Assembly: GCA_023091665.1 (NCBI GenBank)
Contig: JALJCQ010000017.1
Span: 3,344,501 to 3,408,500 of the forward strand
From: Pythium myriotylum
Taxonomy: Eukaryota > Oomycota > Peronosporomycetes > Pythiales > Pythiaceae
Direction of reading: 5' to 3'
DNA length: 64,000 nt
Shown here: piece after piece, positions 1 through 9,473 of the stretch
Layout of the letters: each line of letters begins with the position of its first letter
Position numbering within the stretch: the first letter of the stretch is position 1
Made by a program: the position numbers and the translations under genes
Notes under the pieces: model-generated
Seen by the model: the letters and a program-made list of their open reading frames with translations, nothing else
The model's database searches: none
Told to the model about the DNA's origin: nothing

Positions 1-2
1 TA

Positions 3-182
3 TCGGACATTGGCTTGTGGCGCTGCGATGATGAGAAGTGGGAGCTGGATTGGGTCCTCGAAGGAACCTCGAAGTCTTGCGTGGAAGTGAAGCGATGCCA
101 TGACTATCACAAGGGTCCTCGACGATACGAGAATGATGCGGGAGTATGCAGGGGTGGTGCTGGAAATGCGTGGTTATCGTGA
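3..182 (+). CDS. Possible 3' end of a truncated Cys-containing ORF
   Basis: An open frame runs from the window edge to a TGA at 180-182, about 59 residues with four cysteines and several acidic/Trp pairs. There is no start codon in view and I do not recognise a domain. It could be the end of a gene lying to the left or a chance open frame. Its codon use looks plausible for coding, but nothing else supports it. Confidence 0.2.
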   Translation, partial: SDIGLWRCDDEKWELDWVLEGTSKSCVEVKRCHDYHKGPRRYENDAGVCRGGAGNAWLS

Positions 183-675
183 TCGCCGCAATGGCGAAGG
201 CCTACAGTAGTGGGCGAAGATCTTGCTGAGGTATCTGGCGTTGTTGATGATCAACGGAAGGCTTGCGCAAAGAACTTGTCACACTCTAGCTGCAGAATTG
301 TAGGAAAAACTACCCTGAGCACTATGGTGGGTTTTCGTCGAGCGATGGGTTGGCTTGGATTCGAACAGAAAGGATCCTGGTACTGCTGCAACCGTGAAGA
401 AAAAGGACAGCAGGGACGGATTTCTGGAGAGATCGTGAACATATTTTGGGTGAATTTGACTGGGCGGTTCTTCAATCATTATAGAAACCTCGGCTATTTC
501 CAGGTCAATCGGTGAGGCGACCCACACACTGAGAACGAAGGCTTTCCGTTGTACTGTCGTGAGGACACTACAACTTGTCGCCTTTTTGGTGAGCATTGGG
601 CATTTAATCACCATTGGCGACGAAACGCTCTGCAGCTTGCTACTTCTATGCTCGTCTCTCGGCTTTCATTCGTAG
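183..675. other. Stretch before the first membrane-protein gene
   Basis: No convincing gene is visible. Only short overlapping open frames on both strands occur. A pyrimidine-rich run ending in TTTTTGCAG at about 683-691 just inside the next ORF resembles a 3' splice site, so an upstream first exon of that gene could lie here. I could not define one. Confidence 0.3.
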
Positions 676-2319
676 ATGCGTCGTGTTTTTGCAGTACACA
701 CAGCAAATGGCACAACTTCCACGCCGTCGGCATCACCGGTACTTTATGAGTTTTACGCACTACGTTCTCTTCCTGTCATCAACTATACCACAAGCGTCAA
801 GCACATCGTACTCTCAGCTCGCGGACTTGAATGGTTTAATTGGTTCACACATGTTGGCCGCAGTTTCTTTGGGCTCTCGTACGGGATCGGTTCGATGCTC
901 TGTGTGCTGACGCTCTTCACACCAATGCCGGTGGCAGGATATCTCGCCGTTGTGGGGGTCGTATTGGTCCTCGTACCGACTGTTGTTGCTTTCATGGTGC
1001 TCCGATTCGATATGGTGGTATTGCTTGTGCAGACATACGAGTTTTGGTACATGACGTTAACGAACGTCTTTGTCTGCGTGTTGGTCTCGATTTCGTCGGG
1101 CGGGACGAGGTGGCTATCGCTTGGAGGAGTGGGAATTTGCTTTGAATTATTCCTCTTGATTGATGCCAATTTCCGAGGCACTCGTGGAATCATTCTAGGT
1201 ACAATCCTCGGTGCAGCAGTCAACATGACGTACGTCTTCTGCACTACGTTTGGCTTAATCCGCACAACCACCAATTTCACACTCTTTTCGCACAACGGCC
1301 ACCGACTTCAAGCAGATGAAGCCACGATGAACGCTCTGGGTACTCTGTGGATTTTGATGGTTCGGAACGCGTATAGAAAGCACCAGACTACTCGAGCGAT
1401 AGCCAATAATTCAACAAAAACCTTCCAGTGCGTCACGTATTGGTGTCGACTAGGGCTTCGGGCAGCGACACAAAAAAGTTCGATCAAGGTTGACGCGAGC
1501 GTTCACTCAGAGCGACTGCAAGTGTGTCCGGATATCCAGGGATCTGCGGTCGTTCCGACTTCTAGAGGCATGTCGAATCTTGCACAGATGTCGCTTGTAC
1601 TGGAAGATCAGCAGTTCGACGCTAGTAACGTTATGCTGCCACAGATTCTTCGTTTTCCACCCTCGATGTGTCGCCAAATATTTCTCTTCGCATGCTCAAT
1701 AATCAGCTTGGCATCGATACTCGTGACTGCTTTCATACCTGAAAAAGCAGTGATCGGACTCATTGCACCTCTAGGTATGATGAGTAGTGCCACGCTCTTC
1801 GTGAAGTATGCAGCGCTTGCAAACCGACAGCTTCTTCGTCGGCTGCTATCGTCTTTCGATTTCTTGTTTCTCTCGGGACAATTCACTGCCACGCACATCT
1901 GTATCGCTGACATCGTTGGGTGGTCACGTCCGCATTTGTTCGCCGTTTTTGCGTCGTGGTTGCTCATCCATTGGGTGCTGGTCATTGACACAATAGTGCC
2001 AGTTCACAGAATGTCCCGGGTCCCGTTCCAACGATTTGTAGCGTGCGCGATCATCGTGATCGTTGTTGTTGTCATCATTGGTGTGGCAACAGCTGTGATC
2101 ATTCAAGATGAGCAAACCAGACTGAAGCTCAATGACCGCATCGTGCTCACATTATCGATCCATGGTAACATGAAGCATTTCCGTGTTGTGCCTATTCTGT
2201 TCGGTCGGTTGCCCACCACGATTTCATGGTCTTTACGGCTTCTCTGGCGTCTTTGGCGTAGCAAACCGGATGAACTATTGATCCTACATGGCCGAGTCGA
2301 GTTTCGCAACTGTCGCTGA
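676..2319 (+). CDS. Polytopic membrane protein, unknown family (547 aa)
   Basis: A 547-residue reading frame with about nine or ten hydrophobic membrane spans. Four or five lie between residues ~55 and 195, and five between ~330 and 480. They are split by a hydrophilic loop at ~205-320. The C-terminal ~65 residues are basic and soluble. I recognise no transporter signature or enzyme motif; oomycetes have many lineage-specific membrane proteins of this general look. The start is uncertain because a splice-like TTTTTGCAG sits just inside the ORF. A second membrane protein follows on the same strand 204 bp downstream, and a 3' splice-like site near 2362 leaves open that the C terminus is extended by splicing. 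The existence of a gene is likely; its exact ends are not. Confidence 0.55.
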   Translation: MRRVFAVHTANGTTSTPSASPVLYEFYALRSLPVINYTTSVKHIVLSARGLEWFNWFTHVGRSFFGLSYGIGSMLCVLTLFTPMPVAGYLAVVGVVLVLVPTVVAFMVLRFDMVVLLVQTYEFWYMTLTNVFVCVLVSISSGGTRWLSLGGVGICFELFLLIDANFRGTRGIILGTILGAAVNMTYVFCTTFGLIRTTTNFTLFSHNGHRLQADEATMNALGTLWILMVRNAYRKHQTTRAIANNSTKTFQCVTYWCRLGLRAATQKSSIKVDASVHSERLQVCPDIQGSAVVPTSRGMSNLAQMSLVLEDQQFDASNVMLPQILRFPPSMCRQIFLFACSIISLASILVTAFIPEKAVIGLIAPLGMMSSATLFVKYAALANRQLLRRLLSSFDFLFLSGQFTATHICIADIVGWSRPHLFAVFASWLLIHWVLVIDTIVPVHRMSRVPFQRFVACAIIVIVVVVIIGVATAVIIQDEQTRLKLNDRIVLTLSIHGNMKHFRVVPILFGRLPTTISWSLRLLWRLWRSKPDELLILHGRVEFRNCR

Positions 2320-2523
2320 GCCGGTATTCCAACTGATTTCTGGTTAACTTGGTGTTCGTAGGAGGGGTCGTGCTCGAGACTTGGGACATCTCCGATCCAA
2401 CCACCTTATCGCGCATAAACGAGACCATCGAATCCAAGCTGTCGCATGATGATTCTGTGACTTATATTTGGAGCAACGACTCCTCAGCCGAAGGGCGAAT
2501 GCTTCTATTATGCAAAGAATCTG

Positions 2524-4194
2524 ATGTGGCTCAAGGGGGTATGCAGCTTCATGGTTTTCCTGGTATCATTGGCGAGAGGCTACAGGCAGACAGGAAGCTG
2601 CTTCGAAGATTACAGGCTGCGTGTTACGTCGTGCAGCGACGTTAGCGAAGTATGTTCATCCAGCATTTGCTCTCTGACGAGTAGTGGTGACATTGCCTTC
2701 ACTTGCTACGTTCCTTACGAATGCTCAGGCATCTCCCGTCTCTATTTCGGTGAATCTAGACTACTTGCGGACGCCTACTACGGCTACGACCAGACGGGAA
2801 GTTGCTTTGCTGACCACAACATCGAAGTCGCGTCGTGCAGCGATGTTCATCGCCTCTGCACATCGTACTCATGTTCGAAGAACGATAGTCGAATCATGTT
2901 TGATTGTCATACTCCGTCGTTTTCGTGTTCTGGTGTCGCTGCAGTGCCGAGCACGCGGGCAGTTTCTTCAACCCCGCGCATCGGTGACTGTCGTGCAGAC
3001 CACGGACTACTTCTGACGACTTGCGCTGACGTTTCGCTCGTGAATTTGACTGATTGCACGTGCTTCGCCTGCGAAGAAAGCAAAGGACGCGTCCAGTTCT
3101 CGTGTTCTGCTCCTTTTTCTTGCATCAACGAGTTTCCATCCAATGCAATTGAAGAAGCGCAGAGCCGACAACTCACGCAGCTGGACTTCTGCCTCGTTGC
3201 ATTGATCTACATCACCTGCATCGGAGTGTTTGCGTTTGCTTTGTGGGTCCTTCGTCCAAATCAAAGAATCGACCCATCGAAACCGCCGCTGACGTTTTTC
3301 CAAGAAGCAGTCGTTGTCTTCAACCCCTCGACAGCGATCTTGGTACTCGCTGAGTCGGCGTTGAATGGCGTATGGTACCTCATCATTGAGCCAAATCAAC
3401 GCAAAGACGGATCTCCAACCACGCTCATTGAGTTCGCCGTCTCTTCAAATCCATGGATTGGACTTTTCTATTCGTGTTCTCGAAGTCAAACGCATCTCGG
3501 CTCTCGTGATCAGCACAAACGCCCTTTTTCAAAACGCCAAGCTTTGAGTTCACTGGCATTTGAAACCTCAATTGTTGTCTCCTTGGCGTTTCTTCTTGGA
3601 ACTGCACTAAACAATGCCGAGATGTGCGACAACGTGATTGTCCACAGCTACTGTTCGCACAGTGGAGAGAGAAACGTCACAGCGGCTGAATCAGTCAGCG
3701 GGTGCAAGACATTGGAGTTGACCACCATGAGCAGAGAGGTTCTCTTCATTGTGACTCTTACTAAAGCCGTTAGCTTCATTGCGGACTACGCTCTGTCTCG
3801 ACTGAAGGCCAAACGCAAGCTCCGCTTCGTGTCTGGCCGTAATTTCCCAGCAGCTGTACTATTGGTTTTTGGCATCGGCTACTCATTCAAACTCGCTGTG
3901 ACCGATTATTATCTGTCAGCTCGGCGATATACGACTGTTGGGATGCTCCTCGCCATGGCGTGGGTGCTTGACCAAGCCTCAGCCGTAAGTTTCCTCCTCG
4001 TACGAAGAGTTGGCGTAGTGTACGTGTGGTTGATGCGGAAACGGCGTGACGGAGAGCAACGTGACGAGCCTCGTGGCGCAGTCGTGCTACCAACAGTCGA
4101 CGAAAACCACGTGGAAGACCAGCCTGTAACAGTCTTTTCGAACGTGCCCACTGCGCCAGATTTTACGATGATGCTGAGTGAGACAGAATTCTAA
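2524..4194 (+). CDS. Membrane protein with three Cys-rich ectodomain repeats (556 aa)
   Basis: The start is chosen because residues 1-19 form a good signal peptide. Then come three degenerate ~65-75 residue repeats (about 24-75, 90-140, 152-205). Each opens with G-[SD]-C-x2-D and carries a T/S-C-[SA]-D-V core and later paired cysteines. These are followed by about six membrane spans from residue ~223 on and a hydrophilic C-terminal tail of ~60 residues. The layout suggests a surface receptor or sensor with a disulfide-stabilised outer domain and a polytopic membrane part. I do not recognise the Cys repeat as a named domain. It sits just downstream of another polytopic protein on the same strand. 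The coding call is firm; function is unknown. Confidence 0.75.
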   Translation: MWLKGVCSFMVFLVSLARGYRQTGSCFEDYRLRVTSCSDVSEVCSSSICSLTSSGDIAFTCYVPYECSGISRLYFGESRLLADAYYGYDQTGSCFADHNIEVASCSDVHRLCTSYSCSKNDSRIMFDCHTPSFSCSGVAAVPSTRAVSSTPRIGDCRADHGLLLTTCADVSLVNLTDCTCFACEESKGRVQFSCSAPFSCINEFPSNAIEEAQSRQLTQLDFCLVALIYITCIGVFAFALWVLRPNQRIDPSKPPLTFFQEAVVVFNPSTAILVLAESALNGVWYLIIEPNQRKDGSPTTLIEFAVSSNPWIGLFYSCSRSQTHLGSRDQHKRPFSKRQALSSLAFETSIVVSLAFLLGTALNNAEMCDNVIVHSYCSHSGERNVTAAESVSGCKTLELTTMSREVLFIVTLTKAVSFIADYALSRLKAKRKLRFVSGRNFPAAVLLVFGIGYSFKLAVTDYYLSARRYTTVGMLLAMAWVLDQASAVSFLLVRRVGVVYVWLMRKRRDGEQRDEPRGAVVLPTVDENHVEDQPVTVFSNVPTAPDFTMMLSETEF

Positions 4195-4479
4195 GCAAGA
4201 ATCGCTGCTGTCCCAGAAAATATTTGGCGTTGCCAGCGGATGCCAGCTCTCCAACCAAGTTGACTTTCGTAAATTATCGCCTTTCCAGTCATTACACGGA
4301 TTCAGTCGTTCGCCTCACCTGTTGTCCGGTTTGCTTTCCAGACAATCGTTCGCTAGGGACGAAGAACTTGTGACCAGGAGATCACAAGAGAAATTGTTTC
4401 AATCGCAAGAGCATCCATCCACATCGATCTATTACGGAATGTGCTTTTTTTCGTATGCAAAGTTGTCTTCTCTCAAGAT
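4195..4479. other. Convergent 3' intergenic spacer
   Basis: This spacer lies between the tail-to-tail ends of the membrane protein and the first ABC transporter. I see no gene or repeat in it. Confidence 0.5.
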
Positions 4480-7400
4480 TTAGTTCGTGCTGGACTCAAC
4501 GAGTTGCCGGTAGATGCCATTCAATGCCAACAACTCGGCGTGCGTGCCCTGCTCCGCGATCTTGCCACCACTCACCACACAGATCTTGTCCGCCTTGCGG
4601 ATCGTCGATAAGCGGTGTGCAATGATGATCGTAGTGCGTCGTTGGAGCGCCACGACCTTGTCGAGCGCCTCCTGCACGACTTTCTCGCTCTCCGAGTCGA
4701 GTGCGCTCGTGGCCTCGTCCAGCAGTAACACGTTCGGGTTCTTCAGTACTGCTCGCGCGATGGCAATACGCTGCTTCTGACCACCTGAGAGCTGCTCTCC
4801 CTTCATGCCAACTTGGGTCTCGTATGCATCGGGGAACTGCATGATGAAGTCGTGTGCGTTCGACATCTTGGCGGCCGCTTCGATCTCAGCTTGGCTTGGC
4901 TGGACGTCCAGTCCGTACGCGATGTTCTGCGCGATCGTGCCGATAAAGAGCGTCGGCTCCTGTCCGACGAGTCCAAACTGGCTGCGTAGCCACTGCAAGT
5001 TGAGGTTCTTGACGTTCCGACCGTCAAGAAGAACCTCGCCTTCAAGCGGATCGTAGAAACGTTCGAGCAGCGAAATGCATGTCGACTTGCCGCCACCCGA
5101 GGGACCACAGAATGCGACAGTCTGTCCCGGCTCGATGGTGAGGTTATAGTTCTTGAGAACCGTGACTTCGGGTCTTGTTGGGTACCGGAACGTGATGTTC
5201 CTAAATTCTATCTTGCCTTTCACAGACGCCGGACGCTCGCCACTCTCGGCAAAAGCATCAATCGGCAGCTTGCGGTCTCGTAGCGCAAAGAGCGCGGCGC
5301 CAGACTTGAGCGCGTGCTCGGAATCACCGAGGAACGACGCTGCGACGCCGACGCCTTGCGCGGACATCATCACGGCCATCAGCGTTCGCATCATCTCGAC
5401 GAACGTAATGTCACCGTCGCGAACGAGGCGACCGCCGTACCAGAAGACGAACGAGTACGTGCCAAACACGACGAATGAACCGAAGCCGACAGCCAGGCCG
5501 TTGATCTTGGCCTCTCGCGTGCCGCTCTTCAATGGCGCGTCAAGCAGAATGTCGAATTTATCGCGCAGTCGCTCTTCAAGTCCGAGCGACACGACCGTAC
5601 GCATGTTACACAGTGCCTCAGAGGCGTGCGTGCCCATCTCGGCGAGCTCGTTCGAGAGTCCTGGACGGTAGCGCACTGACTTGGAACGGATAGCCTCATT
5701 AGCAATCAACAGCGGGAAGATGACGAGCATGATGAGCGATAGCACCCAGCTACCGAGAGCGAACGAGATCACCATGGCGGCGCCGAATGTGAAGACCGAC
5801 TCAAAGACACGACCGAGCGTGTCACCCGAGAGGTTGGCCATGTTGGTCGCGAAGGTGGACAGATCAGCCGTAAGCGCGCCTGTGCCATGGTCTTTCTCGT
5901 CGAAGAAAGCAATGTTCTGACGGCAGAGCGCCGAGAACTGGATCATACGGATACGCGTAGTGAGCTTGAAGCCCATGTAGCGGAACGCAAAAGACGACGT
6001 CGAGTTAAGCGCCCACATGACGACTGCGCCGACCACGTAGAGAATGCCGTACTTGGTCGCGTCATCCTGGAGCGAGTCAAGGTACGAACGGTCCTTCGTG
6101 TCTTGGTATTTTGGATCATCGACGTGAGCAATTGCGAGATAAGCAGCGCCGACGCGGGCATCGCAAAGCCCTGCAAACAGGCCACGACAGAGCCGAGCGT
6201 GAAGAACTTGCGCTCCGGTCGACTCAGCTTCATGCCGTCGAGGATCGTGAACTTCTTCGCCTTGGTCTCCTCGTCGTCGGCATCGCCGCGATCGAAAAGC
6301 ACGGGTACCTCGTCGCTGATGCTTCGCGTGCTGCGTTGGCGCAGCTTCGGTTCACTGGACTCGGTTGACACCGTGGCGACGTCGTCGTCGTCGTCGTCGG
6401 ACGTCGGGCGGCCTTCCTGGATGGTGTATAGCTTATTGTAGGCACCGTGCTCGATCGCCATCAGCTGAGAGTGAGAGCCTTCTTCAACCACGCGGCCGCC
6501 CGAGAGCACAACAATCTTGTCAGCGCGACGAACAGTCGAGAGTCGGTGGGCGATCACAATGGTCGTCATGTGGGTCTTGTCCATGAGGTCGTTCAGCGCA
6601 TCCTGCACCACGCGCTCGCTCTGTGCATCGAGTGCACTCGTGGCTTCGTCCAGCACAAGGATCTTGGGGTTGCGAACAATTGCACGCGCAATGGCGATGC
6701 GCTGCTTCTGGCCACCGGACATGGACACGCCCTTCTCGCCCACGAGCGTGTCGTACTGCTGTGGGAGCGTCGAGATGAAGCTATGCGCGTTGGCCATCTT
6801 GGCAGCTGCGATCGCCTGCTCGCGCGTGACGTTCTCGCCGCCCGCCATGATGTTTTCCATGATCGTCTGCGCGAACAACACAGGCTCCTGCGATACGACT
6901 CCGATCTGCGACCGCAGCCACTTGATGTTGAGCGTGCTGATGTCACGGCCGTCAAGCAAGAGCTGACCGCTCTGTGGGTTGTAGTAGCGTTCAAGCAGCG
7001 AGATGAGCGTACTCTTGCCGCCACCACTGGCGCCGACGAATGCGACCGTCTGCCCAGCTTCAACGACGACGCTGTAGCCCTTGAGGATCGGCGCGTCAAG
7101 GCGAGTTGGGTAAGCAAAGTGGAGATCCACCGCCTCGATGCGACCGGCACACGAGGTCGGAATGATGCCGTCGTCCTTGGAGGCGTCGATGGCCGACGGC
7201 GTGTCGAGGATCTTGTAGAGGCCAGCAGCAGCACCACGCGCCTCAGCGACCGCCGTGATGCTGGGGGAGATCAACGCAATCGACATTGTGCCCAGCATGA
7301 CAGCGAAGAATCCTTGGAAGACGTGCATCGGTGTCGCTTTGTCCTCGGACACTCGCCAGCCGCCGTACCAGAGACCAGCGGCGTACATGAGCCAGATACT

Positions 7401-8312
7401 GGCCGTGAAGAACCCGAGGATCACCGTCGCGACCTTGACCATATTGATGTTGATGTCTTCGACGACCTGGCACTTGTCTTGGTACGAGGCGATGGCTCGC
7501 TTCTCTGCCGTCAGAGACGCGACCGTGCGGATCGACCCAAGCGTCTCTTCGGCGATCGCGCCGGCCTCGGCGTAGAGCAATTGCGCGAGCTCTGACTTGG
7601 ATCGCACGAGCGCGAAGAGAATGGTCACCGAGATCATCATCATCGGCATCACGCACATCATGACGAGTGTCGTGTCCCATCCTTTGATGAAGCCGATCAC
7701 GTACCCAGCGAAGAACTGGCAGACGTACTTGATAGCCTCGCCGAGTTTGCTGCCCATGCCGTCTTTGATCTTGACCGTGTCGCCCGTGAGCCGCGTCTGC
7801 AGCTGCATAGCGTCATGCGTGTCGTACCACGTGATGTCCATGTAGAGCATGTGGCGCAGCGCCTCCGTGCGGAGTTTCTTCATCTGGCTCTCGGCCGTCG
7901 ACGTCAGCAGCGCGTAAGAGATGTAATCAGCCAAGAAGAGTCCGACCGCAATGTAAAAGTAATCGAGCGCCGCCGAGTTGACCTTGTCCGTGTCGACGCC
8001 GCCGTCGGCTCGCTGGAAGGCAGCGATGGCCTTACCGAACACGAGCGACATGCACACGTAGAAGACGCCGCTAGCGGCCGCGCAGATCGTGCCGATCGCG
8101 AGACAGAGCTTGTCATAGGGCGTCGCAAAGCGGTAGAGCGCCGTGAACGGCACGGGCGGGTCGGCGGGTTCGTCCTTCTTGTCGCTGTGGTCGCTCGGGG
8201 CTTTCTTGGTGGGCTTTTCCGTGGAGACGCGCAGCGCGAAGGACTGGTCCGTCTCTCCGTAGGGCGAGAGCGCCTCGGCGTAGGACGCCACGCGAGGAGA
8301 CGAAGCGGCCAT
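4480..8312 (-). CDS. ABCB/P-glycoprotein-like full transporter with a reading-frame break
   Basis: ATP-driven multidrug-type exporter of the plasma membrane, layout TMD1-NBD1-TMD2-NBD2. NBD1 shows Walker A GASGGGKST, signature MSGGQKQR and Walker B ILVLDEATSALD. NBD2 shows GPSGGGKST, LSGGQKQR and VLLLDEATSALD. The start is at 8312 (MAASSPRV), 36 nt after an oomycete core promoter. The frame that begins there stays open through the LLISQLLTSM stretch of TMD2 (codons ending at 6117). Homology to the intact neighbour then continues in another frame from 6111 (KYQDTKDRSYL) to the stop near 4480. Only 5 nt separate the two points where the neighbour has 15, so the net shift is one base, and no intron fits. 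It is either a real inactivating frameshift or a one-base sequence error. Without it the protein would be about 1,275 residues. Confidence 0.85.
6111..6119 (-). other. Reading-frame break inside the first ABC transporter gene
   Basis: Aligned with the intact tandem copy, residues LLIS(Q/A)xxxSM match up to the ATG at 6119-6117, and KYxxxxDRSYL resumes in another frame at 6111. The rest of the gene downstream keeps coding character and all NBD2 motifs. Confidence 0.75.
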
Positions 8313-8347
8313 GCGAGGAAGGCGGTTGTCTTCGATTTGAGCTCGGG

Positions 8348-8366
8348 AGACAATTGCAAAGTGAGC
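8348..8366 (-). promoter_or_regulatory. Oomycete core promoter (INR + flanking element) of the first ABC gene
   Basis: Read on the minus strand, GCTCACTTTGCAATTGTCT matches the oomycete consensus GCTCATTYYNCAWTTTNYY at 17 of 19 positions, 36 nt before the ATG. Confidence 0.7.
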
Positions 8367-9473
8367 TGATCGAGCCGAAAGCGCAGAAAGGAGAATCGCA
8401 TATGACTAGTGGGCCATCGCGATGTAATCACGGAGTGACGGTCTCACTTGCGGACCTGTTTAGCACCATATGTAGTAGGAACTGCTACTATATTTTATAA
8501 ACAGATATGTAGTAGGAATTGTCGTATCAAAATGAAAACAAATACCTCTGGGAGCTGAAAGTGGTGATGGGGAGGTGCTCGTCGATTCGCACCCCATCAG
8601 GAGACACATGATGATGACGACAAGAGCCGGGTCAGTTTCTCGTGTCTGTATGTAGGAAGACAGAAGAGGCCGGTTAAACATTGGCTCCATTATTGGTCGA
8701 GTGTTAATCTGCGAGGCTGCGTGGCGAGAAAACGCAGACATGGGAGCGAGATCGCAACGCCAAGCAGAAGACGCGAGCAAGAGTTCAGCACCCGCGGCTT
8801 ACGAGCATCAAACGACAAAACGTGACCAAACAACTCCACGGCAGGAAAGGCTTCCTGTCTGTATACAGTCCTCTTAGTCGAGCGGCGCATGGACTTGTGA
8901 CTGGAATCGCCACTAGAAAAGCGTCATCGCGAGCGTGATGACGAGATACCGTGGATGGCGTTTGGCAGTGAGCGATGGTGAACTTCCCAGGGCTTGAATC
9001 GCCACTAGAAAAGCGTCATCGCGAGCGTGATGACGAGATACCGTGGATGGCGTTTGGCAGTGAGCGATGGTGAACTTCCCAGGGCTTGTTTTCAAAAATT
9101 CTAGGTCTCCATTTATGTACCTTCTACGTGGCATCACCGCCAGCTTCAACCAGAACGTCAAGCGTCGAAACGTAAGCAAATCACCAGAACCGTCGCCCTC
9201 TCGGCTACTCGTAAACCTTCCCTCTAGTTCTATGGCTAAGCTCGAGCAAAGCTAGTCACGTTGGAGCAATGAGCAAACTACAGACGGTATTGACGAGGTA
9301 CTGAGTTGCGTATCCATCCATTCTTACCACGCGAATTCGAAGGTTTCTACTGCGTTGATTTTGATCTTCTTTCTCGCGTCACCATTGCTATCTTCAACCA
9401 AACGAAAAGCGCATCGTATGAAAACAAATTCTATTCACAGGGTAAGCATCGCACACCCAACTAGCATTGAGTA
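8367..9473. other. Intergenic stretch between the tandem ABC genes
   Basis: No gene is supported. It holds a 92-bp tandem duplication (annotated separately) and, at about 8467-8520, two direct copies of ATATGTAGTAGGAA about 36 bp apart in AT-rich sequence. The remainder looks unstructured. Confidence 0.5.
8904..9087. repeat. Two-copy 92-bp tandem duplication
   Basis: The sequence from GAATCGCCACTAGAAAAGCG at 8904 to 8995 is repeated immediately and essentially without change at 8996-9087. It is non-coding and lies between the two ABC genes. The near-identity implies a recent local duplication. Confidence 0.95.

Noticed and set aside
2259..2362. Intron joining the two membrane-protein genes at 0.7-4.2 kb into one
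   Set aside because: A weak donor (GTAGCA) would join in frame, but the second gene has its own signal peptide at 2524 in a different frame, so two genes fit better.
6447..7595. 382-codon plus-strand frame inside the first ABC gene
   Set aside because: Antisense shadow of NBD1, with no motif of its own.
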